DNA of 46,677 bases, taken from the NCBI GenBank assembly GCA_007118495.1, contig SKRM01000041.1, positions 1 to 46,677 of the forward strand, written 5' to 3'. Under the pieces are notes generated by a model. It saw only the letters and a list, made by a program, of their open reading frames with translations, did no database searches and was not told where the DNA came from. Within the stretch, counting starts at the first letter, position 1. The number at the start of each line of letters is the position of its first letter. This document shows, piece after piece, positions 15,687 to 24,439 of this stretch. Both the position numbers and the translations under genes were made by a program. The stretch is from Bacteroidales bacterium. Lineage in GTDB: Bacteria; Bacteroidota; Bacteroidia; Bacteroidales; UBA7960.

Positions 15687-17048
15687 ATGAAGGTTCATTT
15701 TATTGCAATCGGAGGCAGCGCCATGCACAATCTTGCCATTGCGTTGCACAAAAAAGGATTTTCTGTTACAGGTTCAGACGATGAAATATTCAATCCTTCA
15801 AAGAAACGCTTGCTTAAATATGGATTGCTTCCCAAAACAATTGGCTGGGATGAGGCCAATATACATGCCGGTCTTGATGCTATCATTCTTGGCATGCATG
15901 CAAAGAATGATAACCCGGAGTTGCTGAAAGCAAAAGAAATGGGGATAAAAATGTATTCTTATCCGGAATTCCTTTACGAACAATCATCAGATAAAACCAG
16001 AATCGTCATCGGCGGCAGCCATGGCAAAACTACCATCACCTCAATGGTGCTGCATGTTTTGCAATACCACAAAATTGAAACTGACTATATGGTTGGAGCT
16101 CAACTGGAAGGTTTTGAAGTAATGGTCAGCTTATCAGAGCATGCTGCCTATATGGTCATGGAAGGCGATGAATATCCCAGTTCTGCCATTGATACCAGAC
16201 CCAAGTTCCATTTGTATAAACCCCATATAGCGTTAATCAGTGGGATTGCCTGGGATCATATCAATGTATTCAAAACATTTGATGTTTACCTGGAGCAATT
16301 CAGGAGGTTTATAAAGTGTATTGAACCCGGAGGCAAACTTATATACAACCAAAGCGATCAGTTGGTTAAAGAGGTTTGTGAAAACAATGCCTCGCCTGAC
16401 ATAAATCTGTATCCTTATGCCCTTCCCGAATATAAAATTGCCGGAGCAAAAACTTCTGTGAGATCAGAAGAATCTTATATCCCAGTCAGTATTTTTGGAA
16501 AACACAATCTGTTAAACATGGCAGGTGCCAGGGTCATTTGCAATCAGTTAGGCGTGAATGAGGCCATGTTTTACGAAGCTATTACCAGTTTTAAAGGTGC
16601 AAGCAACAGGATGCAACTTATCTATGAACAACCTGGAGTAAAGGTTTTCAGAGATTTTGCCCATGCGCCTTCCAAACTGCAGGCCACCGTTGAAGCTGTC
16701 AAAGAACAGTATCCCAATTCCCGGCTGGTGGCTTGTATGGAGTTGCACACGTACAGCAGTCTGAGTCGGTCATTTTTGTCTCAATACAGGGGAACCTTGG
16801 ATGCAGCTGATAAGGCTGTTGTCTTTTTCACTCCCCATGCGTTGTCACTGAAGAAATTGCCAGATCTTGATCCCGATATTGTTTATGAGGCATTCGGGAA
16901 AAAAGAACTGACTGTTTGCACAAGTAACCATGAGTTGCTTCGTGCCGTAGAAAGACATCGGGCTGTAGAGACCATTTACCTGATGATGAGTTCTGGTGAT
17001 TTCGGGGGTCTTGAAATGAATGAGTTTTTAGCAACACTCAATGATTAA
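15687..17048 (+). CDS. mpl: Mpl-type UDP-MurNAc:tripeptide ligase (Mur ligase family)
   Basis: This is a 453-residue Mur ligase with three domains. A Rossmann-like N-terminus opens with MKVHFIAIGGSAM. The central ATPase has the P-loop GGSHGKTT (109-116) and the acidic EGDEYPSSAID segment. The C-terminal ligase domain contains FAHAPSK and MELHTYSSLS. The EGDEY and AHAPSK variants point to Mpl, which reattaches recycled L-Ala-gamma-D-Glu-mDAP to UDP-MurNAc, rather than to MurC. No other murein synthesis genes are nearby, which also fits a recycling enzyme. It is divergent from the MBL hydrolase and 18 bases upstream of ung. Confidence 0.85.
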   Translation: MKVHFIAIGGSAMHNLAIALHKKGFSVTGSDDEIFNPSKKRLLKYGLLPKTIGWDEANIHAGLDAIILGMHAKNDNPELLKAKEMGIKMYSYPEFLYEQSSDKTRIVIGGSHGKTTITSMVLHVLQYHKIETDYMVGAQLEGFEVMVSLSEHAAYMVMEGDEYPSSAIDTRPKFHLYKPHIALISGIAWDHINVFKTFDVYLEQFRRFIKCIEPGGKLIYNQSDQLVKEVCENNASPDINLYPYALPEYKIAGAKTSVRSEESYIPVSIFGKHNLLNMAGARVICNQLGVNEAMFYEAITSFKGASNRMQLIYEQPGVKVFRDFAHAPSKLQATVEAVKEQYPNSRLVACMELHTYSSLSRSFLSQYRGTLDAADKAVVFFTPHALSLKKLPDLDPDIVYEAFGKKELTVCTSNHELLRAVERHRAVETIYLMMSSGDFGGLEMNEFLATLND

Positions 17049-17066
17049 AGCAATAGAATTTGTACA

Positions 17067-17756
17067 ATGCAAGAAGCAAAGGAGGTAAAACCAGTAATTG
17101 ATGAAAGCTGGATGCAGATCCTGAAGGACGAATTCAGGGCAGATTATTTTTCACAGCTCAAGGCATTTTTGCTGGATGAAAAAAGAAAGAATATTATATA
17201 TCCTCCCGGATCCCGGATTTTTGCGGCATTTAACCATACTCCTTTTTATAAGGTTAAAGTGGTGATACTTGGCCAGGATCCATACCATGGTCCGGGTCAG
17301 GCCAATGGATTGTGTTTTTCAGTTAATCATGGAATCAGAAAACCACCTTCATTGGTAAATATTTTTAAAGAGTTGAAAAATGACCTGGGCATTGCGATTC
17401 CCGTTAGCGGAAATCTTGAACCATGGGCTAAACAGGGTGTTTTGCTGTTGAACGCAACCCTGACAGTGCGTTCAGGACAACCTGGTTCTCACCAGGGACA
17501 GGGCTGGGAAAGGTTTTCTGATGCAGCTATCAGTGCACTGTCTGAACACCGCGATAATATAGTGTTTTTTTTATGGGGCAGCCATGCCCAGGCAAAAGCC
17601 AGCCTGATTGACGATACAAAGCATTATATACTCAAAGCACCCCACCCTTCGCCCCTATCCGCATCCAGAGGTTTTTTCGGGTGCAGTCATTTTTCACTGG
17701 CCAATGAGATGCTCAGCCAAAGGGGTCTGGACGAAATCAATTGGCGCATTGAATAG
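17067..17756 (+). CDS. ung: Uracil-DNA glycosylase
   Basis: Family 1 UDG removes uracil from DNA and starts base excision repair. The 229-residue protein carries the water-activating loop GQDPYHGPGQANG with Asp71, the FSV stretch that stacks on uracil, the conserved LLLNATLTVR, and the DNA-intercalating loop HPSPLSASRGFFG with catalytic His193. All motifs are intact and the length is normal. It follows mpl by 18 bases and probably shares its transcript. Confidence 0.96.
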   Translation: MQEAKEVKPVIDESWMQILKDEFRADYFSQLKAFLLDEKRKNIIYPPGSRIFAAFNHTPFYKVKVVILGQDPYHGPGQANGLCFSVNHGIRKPPSLVNIFKELKNDLGIAIPVSGNLEPWAKQGVLLLNATLTVRSGQPGSHQGQGWERFSDAAISALSEHRDNIVFFLWGSHAQAKASLIDDTKHYILKAPHPSPLSASRGFFGCSHFSLANEMLSQRGLDEINWRIE

Positions 17757-17826
17757 AATATTTTTGCGACCTTTGCACAAAATATGTCAGGGTACATATT
17801 TATCTTGAAACCAAAAAATCAAAAAC

Positions 17827-18567
17827 TTGGACAACCATATTTACGGAATCAGGCCCTTGATCGAAGCCATCGAAAAGGGTGATATTCCTGAAAAAGTATT
17901 AATACAAAAGGGCTTACAGGGCGAAAACTATCTCCGCTTATTTTCCATGGTCAGAAAACTGAAAATACCTTTTCAGCAAGTGCCCATTGAAAAACTCAAC
18001 AGGGTCGCTAAAAAGAACCACCAGGGCATTGTCGCATTTTTACCGGTTATTGAGTACGGATCATTAGAAGTATTGCTGCCCGATGTTTTTAATTCGGGCG
18101 GGTTGCCGCTGCTCGTTATTTTAGATGGAATAACCGATGTGAGAAACCTTGGGGCTATTGCAAGAAGTGCTGAATGTGCGGGTGCGCATGCCATTGTTAT
18201 ACCAACAAAAGGTGGGGCAGCTGTCAATGCTGATGCCATGAAGACATCGGCCGGAGCCCTTAGCAGAATCAGCGTTTGCAGAGAAGAGAGCATACTTCAG
18301 GCCATAGCTTTTATCCAGGAATGTGGCATAAGGGTTATAGCTTGTGATGAAAAAGGGAGTGTCCCGGTTTATAATGCCAGTTTAACAGGTCCGGTTGCGT
18401 TGGTGGTGGGTGCTGAAGATAAAGGTATTTCGCCGGCAGTTCGTAAAATGTCTGACCAGGTGGTCTCCATTCCGATGAAAGGGCGTATAGCGTCCCTGAA
18501 CGTTTCTGTGGCAACGGGAATCATCTTGTTTGAAACACTGCGTCAGCGCAATGTCAATATTCAATAA
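17827..18567 (+). CDS. rlmB: 23S rRNA (guanosine-2'-O-)-methyltransferase RlmB, TrmH/SpoU family
   Basis: This SPOUT-class methyltransferase of 246 residues probably methylates the ribose of G2251 in 23S rRNA. A short substrate-binding domain (MDNHIYGIRPLIEA onward) is followed by the knot domain. Motif 1 is DVRNLGAIARSAE, motif 2 is LVVGAEDKGIS and motif 3 is IPMKGRIASLNVSVA. The start appears to be TTG at 17827. The family's N-terminal NxIYGI(H/R) strand begins right there and no in-frame ATG exists nearby upstream. The next gene starts 12 bases after the stop. Confidence 0.92.
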   Translation: MDNHIYGIRPLIEAIEKGDIPEKVLIQKGLQGENYLRLFSMVRKLKIPFQQVPIEKLNRVAKKNHQGIVAFLPVIEYGSLEVLLPDVFNSGGLPLLVILDGITDVRNLGAIARSAECAGAHAIVIPTKGGAAVNADAMKTSAGALSRISVCREESILQAIAFIQECGIRVIACDEKGSVPVYNASLTGPVALVVGAEDKGISPAVRKMSDQVVSIPMKGRIASLNVSVATGIILFETLRQRNVNIQ

Positions 18568-18579
18568 CGACCGGATAGT

Positions 18580-19323
18580 ATGATAACAGGTGTTTTTATT
18601 CCGTGTTTCATAGACCAGCTTAACCCTGAAACGGGTTTTAGCATGCTCTCTGTTTTGCAAAGGGCAAACTGGATTGGGAAATCGGAAATGAAATTTGCAT
18701 ATAAGCCTGAACAAACTTGTTGCGGCCAGGTAGCATTCAATGGAGGCTTCTGGGATGAGGCCAGGCATCTGGGTGAGAAATTTATCAATGATTTCAGAGA
18801 GTTTGACTATGTTGTCGGTCCTTCTGCTTCATGTGTTGGCATGGTAAGAAATTATTACCCGCAGATGTTTGCAAATTCTGCCCTGCATAATGAAAACAAT
18901 TACCTGGTCAGAAAAATTTACGAGTTTACAGATTTTCTGGTTAATGTGATGAAAGTTGAAAATCTGGGTTGTGTATTTGAAGCAAAAATCACCATTCATG
19001 ACGCATGTGCTGCCCTCAGAGAATACCGACTTACTGACCAGCCCCGGAGATTGCTTGCACAGGTAAAAGGCCTGGAAGTTGTTGAAATGACCGGAAGGGA
19101 TGAGTGCTGTGGGTTTGGAGGAACTTTCTCAGTAAAACATGAAGCCATTTCTTCGGCCATGGTTGAGCAGAAAGTAAAACATGCCCTGGATACCGGTGCT
19201 GAGTATATTGTTTCAACAGAAGCATCCTGCCTGATGCAAATGGAATCTTACATCAGCAAAAACAACCTAAGAATCAAAACATTGCATATAGCAGACTTGT
19301 TGGCCAAAGGAATCACGCCTTGA
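18580..19323 (+). CDS. CCG-domain (LutA/YkgE-like) iron-sulfur oxidoreductase subunit
   Basis: The 247-residue protein has two cysteine-rich CCG domains. The first has Cys at PCFIDQ, CCGQVAFNGG and SCVGM. The second has HDACAALREY, ECCGFGGTF and the late ASCLMQ. This is the LutA/YkgE pattern, related to heterodisulfide reductase subunits and glycolate oxidase GlcF. LutA proteins normally act with LutB and LutC in lactate oxidation, but neither partner is in the window. It lies between rlmB and a porin in one closely spaced run, so its electron partner must be elsewhere or it has another role. Confidence 0.85.
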   Translation: MITGVFIPCFIDQLNPETGFSMLSVLQRANWIGKSEMKFAYKPEQTCCGQVAFNGGFWDEARHLGEKFINDFREFDYVVGPSASCVGMVRNYYPQMFANSALHNENNYLVRKIYEFTDFLVNVMKVENLGCVFEAKITIHDACAALREYRLTDQPRRLLAQVKGLEVVEMTGRDECCGFGGTFSVKHEAISSAMVEQKVKHALDTGAEYIVSTEASCLMQMESYISKNNLRIKTLHIADLLAKGITP

Positions 19324-19338
19324 TAATCAGTCAGAACC

Positions 19339-20526
19339 ATGAGAGCCTTTTTTTTATTTTTCACACTTTTTCTTGTGTCACCCTGTTTTCTGTTGGCTCA
19401 GACAGAGGTTGATGAGAGGGCAGTTATTTCTTTTGACAAAGGTCTTGGTTTTTTTGCGCCGGATTCTACTTTTGGCCTCAACCTGAGATTCCGCATGCAG
19501 AATCGTATTGGAATGACAACGGTTTCATCCACAGACCTTTCACCAGAGTCATTTGAAGCAAATGTCAGACGTTTGCGCCTAAGGTTTGACGGATTTTTGG
19601 GTACAAAATTTACTTATTACCTTCAACTATCATTCAGCCGCGGTGACCAGGACTGGGATGTTTCACAGTTTCCGGGGGTTCTTCGTGATGCCATGATTTT
19701 CTACACCTTTAATGAACGTTTTTATATAGGCTTTGGTCAGGGGAAGCTACCAGGTAACCGCCAAAGGGTAGTTTCAAGCGGACAACAACAATTTGTAGAT
19801 CGTTCACTGGTGAATGCTCTGTTTAATATTGACCGTGATTTTGGCCTGATGTTCTACCATATGCATAACCTTGGTATTTTTGATTATAACCTCAAGGGTG
19901 CAATCAGCTCGGGCGAAGGACGAAACATAATGAACACTGATGACGGACTTGCCTATACGGCAAGGATTGAATTACTGCCATTGGGACGGTTTGAAAATGA
20001 CGGTGATTTTTCAGAAGGTGATCTTGAAGGGGAGTCAAGTCCGAAGATTTCAATCGGAGCAACCTACTCGATTAATCATAAGGCAAAACGCCATGCCGGG
20101 CAGAGGGGATATGTATTGCCGGAGCAGGTGGATATCAGATCAGTTTTTTTTGATTTTGTCTTTAAATACAGCGGCTGGGCTGTACAGGGAGAGTATGCAA
20201 GCAGGGAGGTGCCGCTTCAACCATGGCTAAGCCCGACAGAAGCAAACCAGCTTTATATATTTACCGGAAAGGGATTGAATTCACAGTTGAGTTATGTTTT
20301 TCCTGGATATGTTGAACTGGCAGCCAGGCATACCTGGGTTATCCCTCATGAAGAGATCAATGCCTGGGAGCCAGTAACGCATATTTACACCATTGGTGCA
20401 ACAAAATATTACTACAAGCACCGGAACAAAATTCAGCTTAATCTATCATACAACGACAGGAATACATCTTTTTCATCTGAAGCAAATAACTGGCTTCTGA
20501 CGTTCCAGATTGAACTGGGCATATAA
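19339..20526 (+). CDS. Outer-membrane porin, OprO/OprP-like
   Basis: The 395-residue protein begins with a signal peptide (residues 1-21, ending LLAQ). The rest is rich in alternating beta strands with aromatic ends and finishes with a strand (WLLTFQIELGI), as outer-membrane barrels do. Segments such as GLNLRFRMQNR, RRLRLRFDGFLG, FYIGFGQGKLPGNRQR and VDRSLVNALF are typical of the phosphate-selective porin O/P family. Substrate preference cannot be predicted; many members are not phosphate porins. It is 15 bases after the CCG-domain gene. Confidence 0.82.
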   Translation: MRAFFLFFTLFLVSPCFLLAQTEVDERAVISFDKGLGFFAPDSTFGLNLRFRMQNRIGMTTVSSTDLSPESFEANVRRLRLRFDGFLGTKFTYYLQLSFSRGDQDWDVSQFPGVLRDAMIFYTFNERFYIGFGQGKLPGNRQRVVSSGQQQFVDRSLVNALFNIDRDFGLMFYHMHNLGIFDYNLKGAISSGEGRNIMNTDDGLAYTARIELLPLGRFENDGDFSEGDLEGESSPKISIGATYSINHKAKRHAGQRGYVLPEQVDIRSVFFDFVFKYSGWAVQGEYASREVPLQPWLSPTEANQLYIFTGKGLNSQLSYVFPGYVELAARHTWVIPHEEINAWEPVTHIYTIGATKYYYKHRNKIQLNLSYNDRNTSFSSEANNWLLTFQIELGI

Positions 20527-20550
20527 TTGATACATCAAAATACCGCAAAT

Positions 20551-21372
20551 ATGATGACAATCGGAATTGATATTGGTGGAAGCACCACAAAAATTGTGGG
20601 CATACAAAACAAAAAGATCATTAAACCCCTGACAGTTGAAGCCAATGATCCGGTTGCCTCTGCTTCTGGTGCCATGGGAAAGTTCTTGAATGTGAACAAG
20701 CTACAGTTCAGCGATATTCAACAAGTAAGGGTGACGGGGGTAGGTGCTACTTTTCTTGGTGATCAATTGCTGGGTATGCCCATTGAAAAAGTAGATGAGT
20801 TCAAGGCACTTGGATTTGGCGGCTTGTTTTTGTCTGGTTTGAAAAATGCAATAATAGTGAGTGTGGGCACAGGTACCGCATATGTTAAAGCCCACGGTAA
20901 GTGTATCAAGCATCTTGGCGGAACAGGTGTAGGAGGTGGAACCATTGCCGGTTTATCAAAAATCATGGCTGGTTTATCCAATTTTGAGAATATAGTAGAA
21001 ACAGCCTCTAAAGGTAAGCTGTCAAACATCGACCTGAGTGTGGGCGATATAACCCATTCAGATATTGAGAGCCTGCCCAGCACCTTAACGGCATCGAATT
21101 TTGGCAAACTCAATGATGATTTAACAAAAAATGATATTACCCGAGGCATTCTGAATATGGTGTTTCAGGTTGTAGGTATGATGGCTATATTTGCTGCCCG
21201 TACTGAAAAAGACAAGGATATAGTCCTGACCGGAAAGATGGTCAACATCCCACAGGCCCAACGTACGTTCAAAGAACTTGCCAAATTATACAAAGTGGAG
21301 TTTCATGTTCCGGAGCATGCGGCATATTGCACTGCAATTGGCGCTGCCATTGCAGAAAATGGACAGTGCTAG
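20551..21372 (+). CDS. coaW: Type II pantothenate kinase
   Basis: Pantothenate kinase phosphorylates vitamin B5, the first step of CoA synthesis. The 273-residue protein has the actin-like ATPase fold of type II enzymes: phosphate-1 loop IGIDIGGSTTK, VRVTGVGA, VSVGTGTAYV, GGTGVGGGTIAGLSK and a C-terminal TAIGAAIAE. This resembles staphylococcal CoaW and eukaryotic PanK. Two adjacent ATGs at 20551 and 20554 begin the first strand. A TTG at 20527 directly after the porin stop would add eight unconserved residues and is rejected. It ends the plus-strand run that begins with rlmB or mpl. Confidence 0.88.
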   Translation: MMTIGIDIGGSTTKIVGIQNKKIIKPLTVEANDPVASASGAMGKFLNVNKLQFSDIQQVRVTGVGATFLGDQLLGMPIEKVDEFKALGFGGLFLSGLKNAIIVSVGTGTAYVKAHGKCIKHLGGTGVGGGTIAGLSKIMAGLSNFENIVETASKGKLSNIDLSVGDITHSDIESLPSTLTASNFGKLNDDLTKNDITRGILNMVFQVVGMMAIFAARTEKDKDIVLTGKMVNIPQAQRTFKELAKLYKVEFHVPEHAAYCTAIGAAIAENGQC

Positions 21373-21400
21373 GATTATAGGTGCACAATTATTTACTTTT

Positions 21401-21433
21401 TTTGTAAAAAGAGTTGTTTTTATATTACCTTTG
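21401..21433 (+). promoter_or_regulatory. Bacteroidota-type promoter of the cold shock gene
   Basis: TTTG (21401-21404), a 21-base spacer and TACCTTTG (21426-21433) match the consensus well. The -7 box is identical to that of the SRP RNA promoter. A start near 21438-21441 gives a leader of about 120 bases before the ATG at 21559. Confidence 0.7.
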
Positions 21434-21438
21434 ATGCG

Positions 21439-21558
21439 AATTTAAAAACCCGAATTGACTTCCGCTATCATTGATCACTGAACTCCTTCCAAAAAAGAAT
21501 TGCTTCATTTCAATATTCGCGCATCTCAATTCAATTACACAATCTAATTAGTATTTTT
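21439..21558 (+). promoter_or_regulatory. Long 5' leader of the cold shock gene
   Basis: About 120 noncoding bases separate the predicted start from the csp ATG. Long, structured leaders are known to act as thermosensors in E. coli cspA. Here GAATTGA (21452-21458) can pair with TCAATTC (21526-21532), and CGCATC (21520-21525) can pair with GATGCG at the promoter edge, so alternative folds are possible. The role is inferred. Confidence 0.45.
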
Positions 21559-21750
21559 ATGAAAACTGGAACAGTGAAGTTCTTTAACGAACTTAAAGGA
21601 TTTGGATTTATCAAGGATCACGAAACTGATGAAGAATTTTTTGTACACGCTACTGGTCTTATCGATCAGGTGCGCGAAGGTGATGAAGTGACCTTTGACC
21701 TGAAGGAAGGCAGAAAAGGTATGAATGCAGCTAATGTGAAACTGTCATAG
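21559..21750 (+). CDS. Cold shock domain protein
   Basis: This is a 63-residue single cold-shock domain that binds single-stranded RNA and DNA. The first strand is TGTVKFFNELKGFGFI, containing the RNP1-like KGFGFI. RNP2 is FFVHAT, where most CspA proteins have VFVHFS, and Gly-Asp-Glu-Val-x-F-x-L completes the barrel. It acts as an RNA chaperone in the cytoplasm. The gene stands alone with its own promoter and long leader and is followed by a strong terminator, so it is monocistronic. Confidence 0.95.
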   Translation: MKTGTVKFFNELKGFGFIKDHETDEEFFVHATGLIDQVREGDEVTFDLKEGRKGMNAANVKLS

Positions 21751-21763
21751 AACATCCGCATCC

Positions 21764-21800
21764 AAAAAAAAACCCCGGCATTATCTGCCGGGGTTTTTTT
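21764..21800. terminator. Bidirectional intrinsic terminator
   Basis: CCCCGGCA (21773-21780), loop TTATC, and TGCCGGGG (21786-21793) form a perfect eight-base-pair stem. Nine A precede it and seven T follow, so it can stop transcription in both directions. It separates the cold shock gene from the convergent TonB receptor gene. Confidence 0.93.
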
Positions 21801-21811
21801 ATATCCCGAAT

Positions 21812-23830
21812 TTACTTTCCAAAAGTGTTGTAGCTAATCCCTGCCCTGAGCCATCTGCCGGGCTGTGGAACATTGGCATGGCTCACAATATGGGTGTTAA
21901 AAAGGTTTGAGGCCTCTGCAAAGATTGTAATATTTTCAAGTGCATAAGAAAGCCTGACATCAGTTGTCCAATAAGATGGAAATGGACGCAATTCACTATA
22001 CTGGTCTTGTTCATAGTGCATATAACTGCCAGCTCTGTCGCGCCATGATAACAGAACGGTTGTGCTCAACTGCTTGGTTACCAAGTACTGAAAACGCAAA
22101 TCAAGTGTATGGCGAAGATGATCAAGAGCATAATTTGAGATAAGCTCACCACTATCAGATGTAGCATAATTAAAGCTGTATTGCAGGCTAAGCGGGTGGA
22201 ATGAGAGCCCAAACTCAAAACCAGCTATATTCACCTTGGTGTGATTCATACTATTCCATTTCTCTGTCTCAAGATACCTGACCCAATCTATCATGTCTGA
22301 TCCCCACCTGTGATAAACCCCGAACTCAACATACAGGTTGCGGACATTCCCTTTGAGTCCTGTTTCGAAAAAAATGGCTTTTTCGGGTAAAAGATCTGGA
22401 TTTCCGAGGTTTGCAGGGCCTTCATAAAATAAATCAGTAAAAGTTGGTAACCTGAGGGTCCGATTCAATGATGTATACCATCGGAATGTTTCGTTGAATT
22501 GCCACCCGATGTCAAGACCTGGAAACAGGCTGATGCCTGATGCAAGGTCTGAACTGGCATATGCCAGCAAACCACCTGACAGAGAAAAGTCACCAGCGTA
22601 GATATTATGTTCAGCCATCAGGCTTAGCCCTTGCCTGCTGTAAAAGTGGGTGTAAAACACATTTTCGTATCGGGCGACAGCCACATGTGGATCAATAGTT
22701 TCACCCAAAACATTGCTATAGATTTGTTCATGTCTGAAATCGAGTGCAACTGTTGTCAGGCCAATATTGCTTGTCAAAGTTTTACTGAGTCTGCCACCTG
22801 CAACATCTGACATATGGTAATTATGACTCTGGTACCATTCAGGTGCATTATAACGGAACAGTTCAAACCGATCGTGGTGCCGTCTCCAGTATGATTGAAA
22901 CCTGAATCCCTGCTCCTTTGGAAACAAGCCAACTGATATCAATGTAGTGCTTATTTGTTCGAATTGGTCAGGAAATAAGGGTGTATAAAAGCTGTTTGCA
23001 CCAAATGCCCGGTTGGAATATCCACCCTGAATATCCAGCTTATAACTTCCAATACGGGTTGCCCCACGGTAATACAGGTTGATTGATTCAAAGTCGGTGT
23101 TGTCTGTGTATCCGTCACTCCGCATTGCATGAGCAGAAAGGTGGTGGTCAGTTTTGAGAGCATTGAAAGCAGCAGAAACAGAGGTGCTGCCAAAGCCATA
23201 TGCTCCTCCTGCCAATGATAAACCCATGCCATGTTCGGCCGGATTACGGGTAATAATATTCACAACCCCATTAAAGGCATTGGGCCCAAAAACCCTTGCC
23301 CCTGGCCCTTGTAGAATTTCTATGCGCTCTATGCTTTGCAAATCGACCGGTACATTCAGATGGTGATGACCGGTTTGGGGGTCGCTGATATTTACCCCAT
23401 TGAGAAGTACCAGGGTTTGATCAAAAGTACCTCCTCTTATTCCAATGTCAGCCTGCATGCCATAGCTGCCCCTTGCTCTGATGTCGATTCCGCGAATCCC
23501 TGCAAGAAGACTTGCCAGGTCAGATGCCGGCGATGCTTCTATGTCGGTTCGTGAAATTAGATGAACCAGGCGCATAACTTCAGAAGAAACGGCAGGTGCG
23601 TGACTTGCACTAACCACTACTTCTTCAAGGTCATGTTCTTTATGGATCTCTTTTGACGGTATGGTGTCGGTGATTTCCGTCGCAAACGCCCGGGTAATAA
23701 GCAGGGAACAACAAAGGCACAGCACCCCGATTCTGATCTGCCTGCCCAGGCTGGCAAAGACGGCATAATTTCGTCTTGTCCATCGCCTGAAGGTGAGCAA
23801 ACGGCTTGCTGCTATTTGTTGTTTGTTCAT
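21812..23830 (-). CDS. TonB-dependent outer-membrane receptor
   Basis: The 672-residue protein has a plug domain (about residues 80-190: VVVSASHAP, LLAGIRGIDIR, IGIRGGTFDQTLVLLNG, LQGPGARVFGPNAFNGVVNI) and a beta-barrel ending in an aromatic-rich strand (AGISYNTFGK). The overall form resembles BtuB/siderophore receptors and not SusC. The start at 23830 gives an extended N-terminus (about 30 residues including RRWTRRNYAVFASLGR) before a hydrophobic signal segment cleaved near AFA; I discuss this separately. A start at 23917 would run into the upstream gene. No SusD gene or cobalamin riboswitch is visible. The ligand is unknown. It follows the P-loop gene by about 50 bases. Confidence 0.92.
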   Translation of the reverse strand: MNKQQIAASRLLTFRRWTRRNYAVFASLGRQIRIGVLCLCCSLLITRAFATEITDTIPSKEIHKEHDLEEVVVSASHAPAVSSEVMRLVHLISRTDIEASPASDLASLLAGIRGIDIRARGSYGMQADIGIRGGTFDQTLVLLNGVNISDPQTGHHHLNVPVDLQSIERIEILQGPGARVFGPNAFNGVVNIITRNPAEHGMGLSLAGGAYGFGSTSVSAAFNALKTDHHLSAHAMRSDGYTDNTDFESINLYYRGATRIGSYKLDIQGGYSNRAFGANSFYTPLFPDQFEQISTTLISVGLFPKEQGFRFQSYWRRHHDRFELFRYNAPEWYQSHNYHMSDVAGGRLSKTLTSNIGLTTVALDFRHEQIYSNVLGETIDPHVAVARYENVFYTHFYSRQGLSLMAEHNIYAGDFSLSGGLLAYASSDLASGISLFPGLDIGWQFNETFRWYTSLNRTLRLPTFTDLFYEGPANLGNPDLLPEKAIFFETGLKGNVRNLYVEFGVYHRWGSDMIDWVRYLETEKWNSMNHTKVNIAGFEFGLSFHPLSLQYSFNYATSDSGELISNYALDHLRHTLDLRFQYLVTKQLSTTVLLSWRDRAGSYMHYEQDQYSELRPFPSYWTTDVRLSYALENITIFAEASNLFNTHIVSHANVPQPGRWLRAGISYNTFGK

Positions 23831-23880
23831 ATAAACTGGTATAAATTGATTAAGCGGCAAAGATACTTTTTCTTTATCAT

Positions 23881-24423
23881 TTAAGGAGCGGAGACATGCC
23901 AGCTTCCTTTCTGCCAATGGATGAGACCGGTGTTGAAACTGAATTCGAATCCATCAAAATCAAGCCGAAAATCAACGGGTGAATGGGTTTGCTGCACTTT
24001 GTCGCCTTTTTTGAGCTGGCGGTTTATATGGAAGTGAAATGCTGGCTTCATAAACTTGCCCAGCGCGGCAGATTCAAATACCATTGGCTGCTTGTGACCT
24101 TCGGTGTCAATGATCAGTCTGAAGGCCTTTTCAAGTGATTTATCGTAAGGTGATTGGATATAATATACCTTGCCTGCACCAACTCGCAGCATTCTGGCAC
24201 TGTCCTTGTTTCGTTCCGTATTGGTTTCTTCCATAACCAGAAGTTTGTCTTCAAGGTGCAAGATCTTATCCTTGCTATCAAAAGTGTACCAATGGGGAGA
24301 AACTTTAACCGCAATAATTCCCAGGTGGCTGAACTGTTCAATAAGCTTGCATGTGAATGTGGTTTTCCCAACATTTCTTCCATTTCCGCTTACCAGGAGT
24401 ATATTTTTATAGTATGGCAACAT
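23881..24423 (-). CDS. MobB-like P-loop NTPase of unknown role
   Basis: The 180-residue protein begins with a Walker A motif, SGNGRNVGKTTF (residues 12-23), in the style of MobB and other SIMIBI-class GTPases/ATPases. Later segments are AVKVSPHW, SARMLRVGAG and VFESAALGKFMKP, the last resembling the V-(I/F)-E-S-N/A segment of MobB. MobB helps insert nucleotide into molybdopterin cofactor, but I see no molybdenum gene nearby. The gene follows the nucleotidyltransferase by 16 bases and precedes the TonB receptor by about 50. It might link import with cofactor or sugar chemistry, but that is a guess; I cannot name a function. Confidence 0.75.
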   Translation of the reverse strand: MLPYYKNILLVSGNGRNVGKTTFTCKLIEQFSHLGIIAVKVSPHWYTFDSKDKILHLEDKLLVMEETNTERNKDSARMLRVGAGKVYYIQSPYDKSLEKAFRLIIDTEGHKQPMVFESAALGKFMKPAFHFHINRQLKKGDKVQQTHSPVDFRLDFDGFEFSFNTGLIHWQKGSWHVSAP

Positions 24424-24439
24424 GATGAAGCCAGTTTAG

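Noticed and set aside
17741-17766. Promoter before rlmB
   Set aside because: TATTTTTG (17759-17766) fits the -7 box, but the nearest TTG is only 15 bases upstream, outside the normal spacing.
20527-20550. TTG start of pantothenate kinase
   Set aside because: It adds eight unconserved residues; ATG 20551 lies directly before the first strand.
23831-23917. Receptor start at 23917
   Set aside because: It overlaps the upstream P-loop gene, and the inserted residues look non-signal-like; ATG 23830 fits better.
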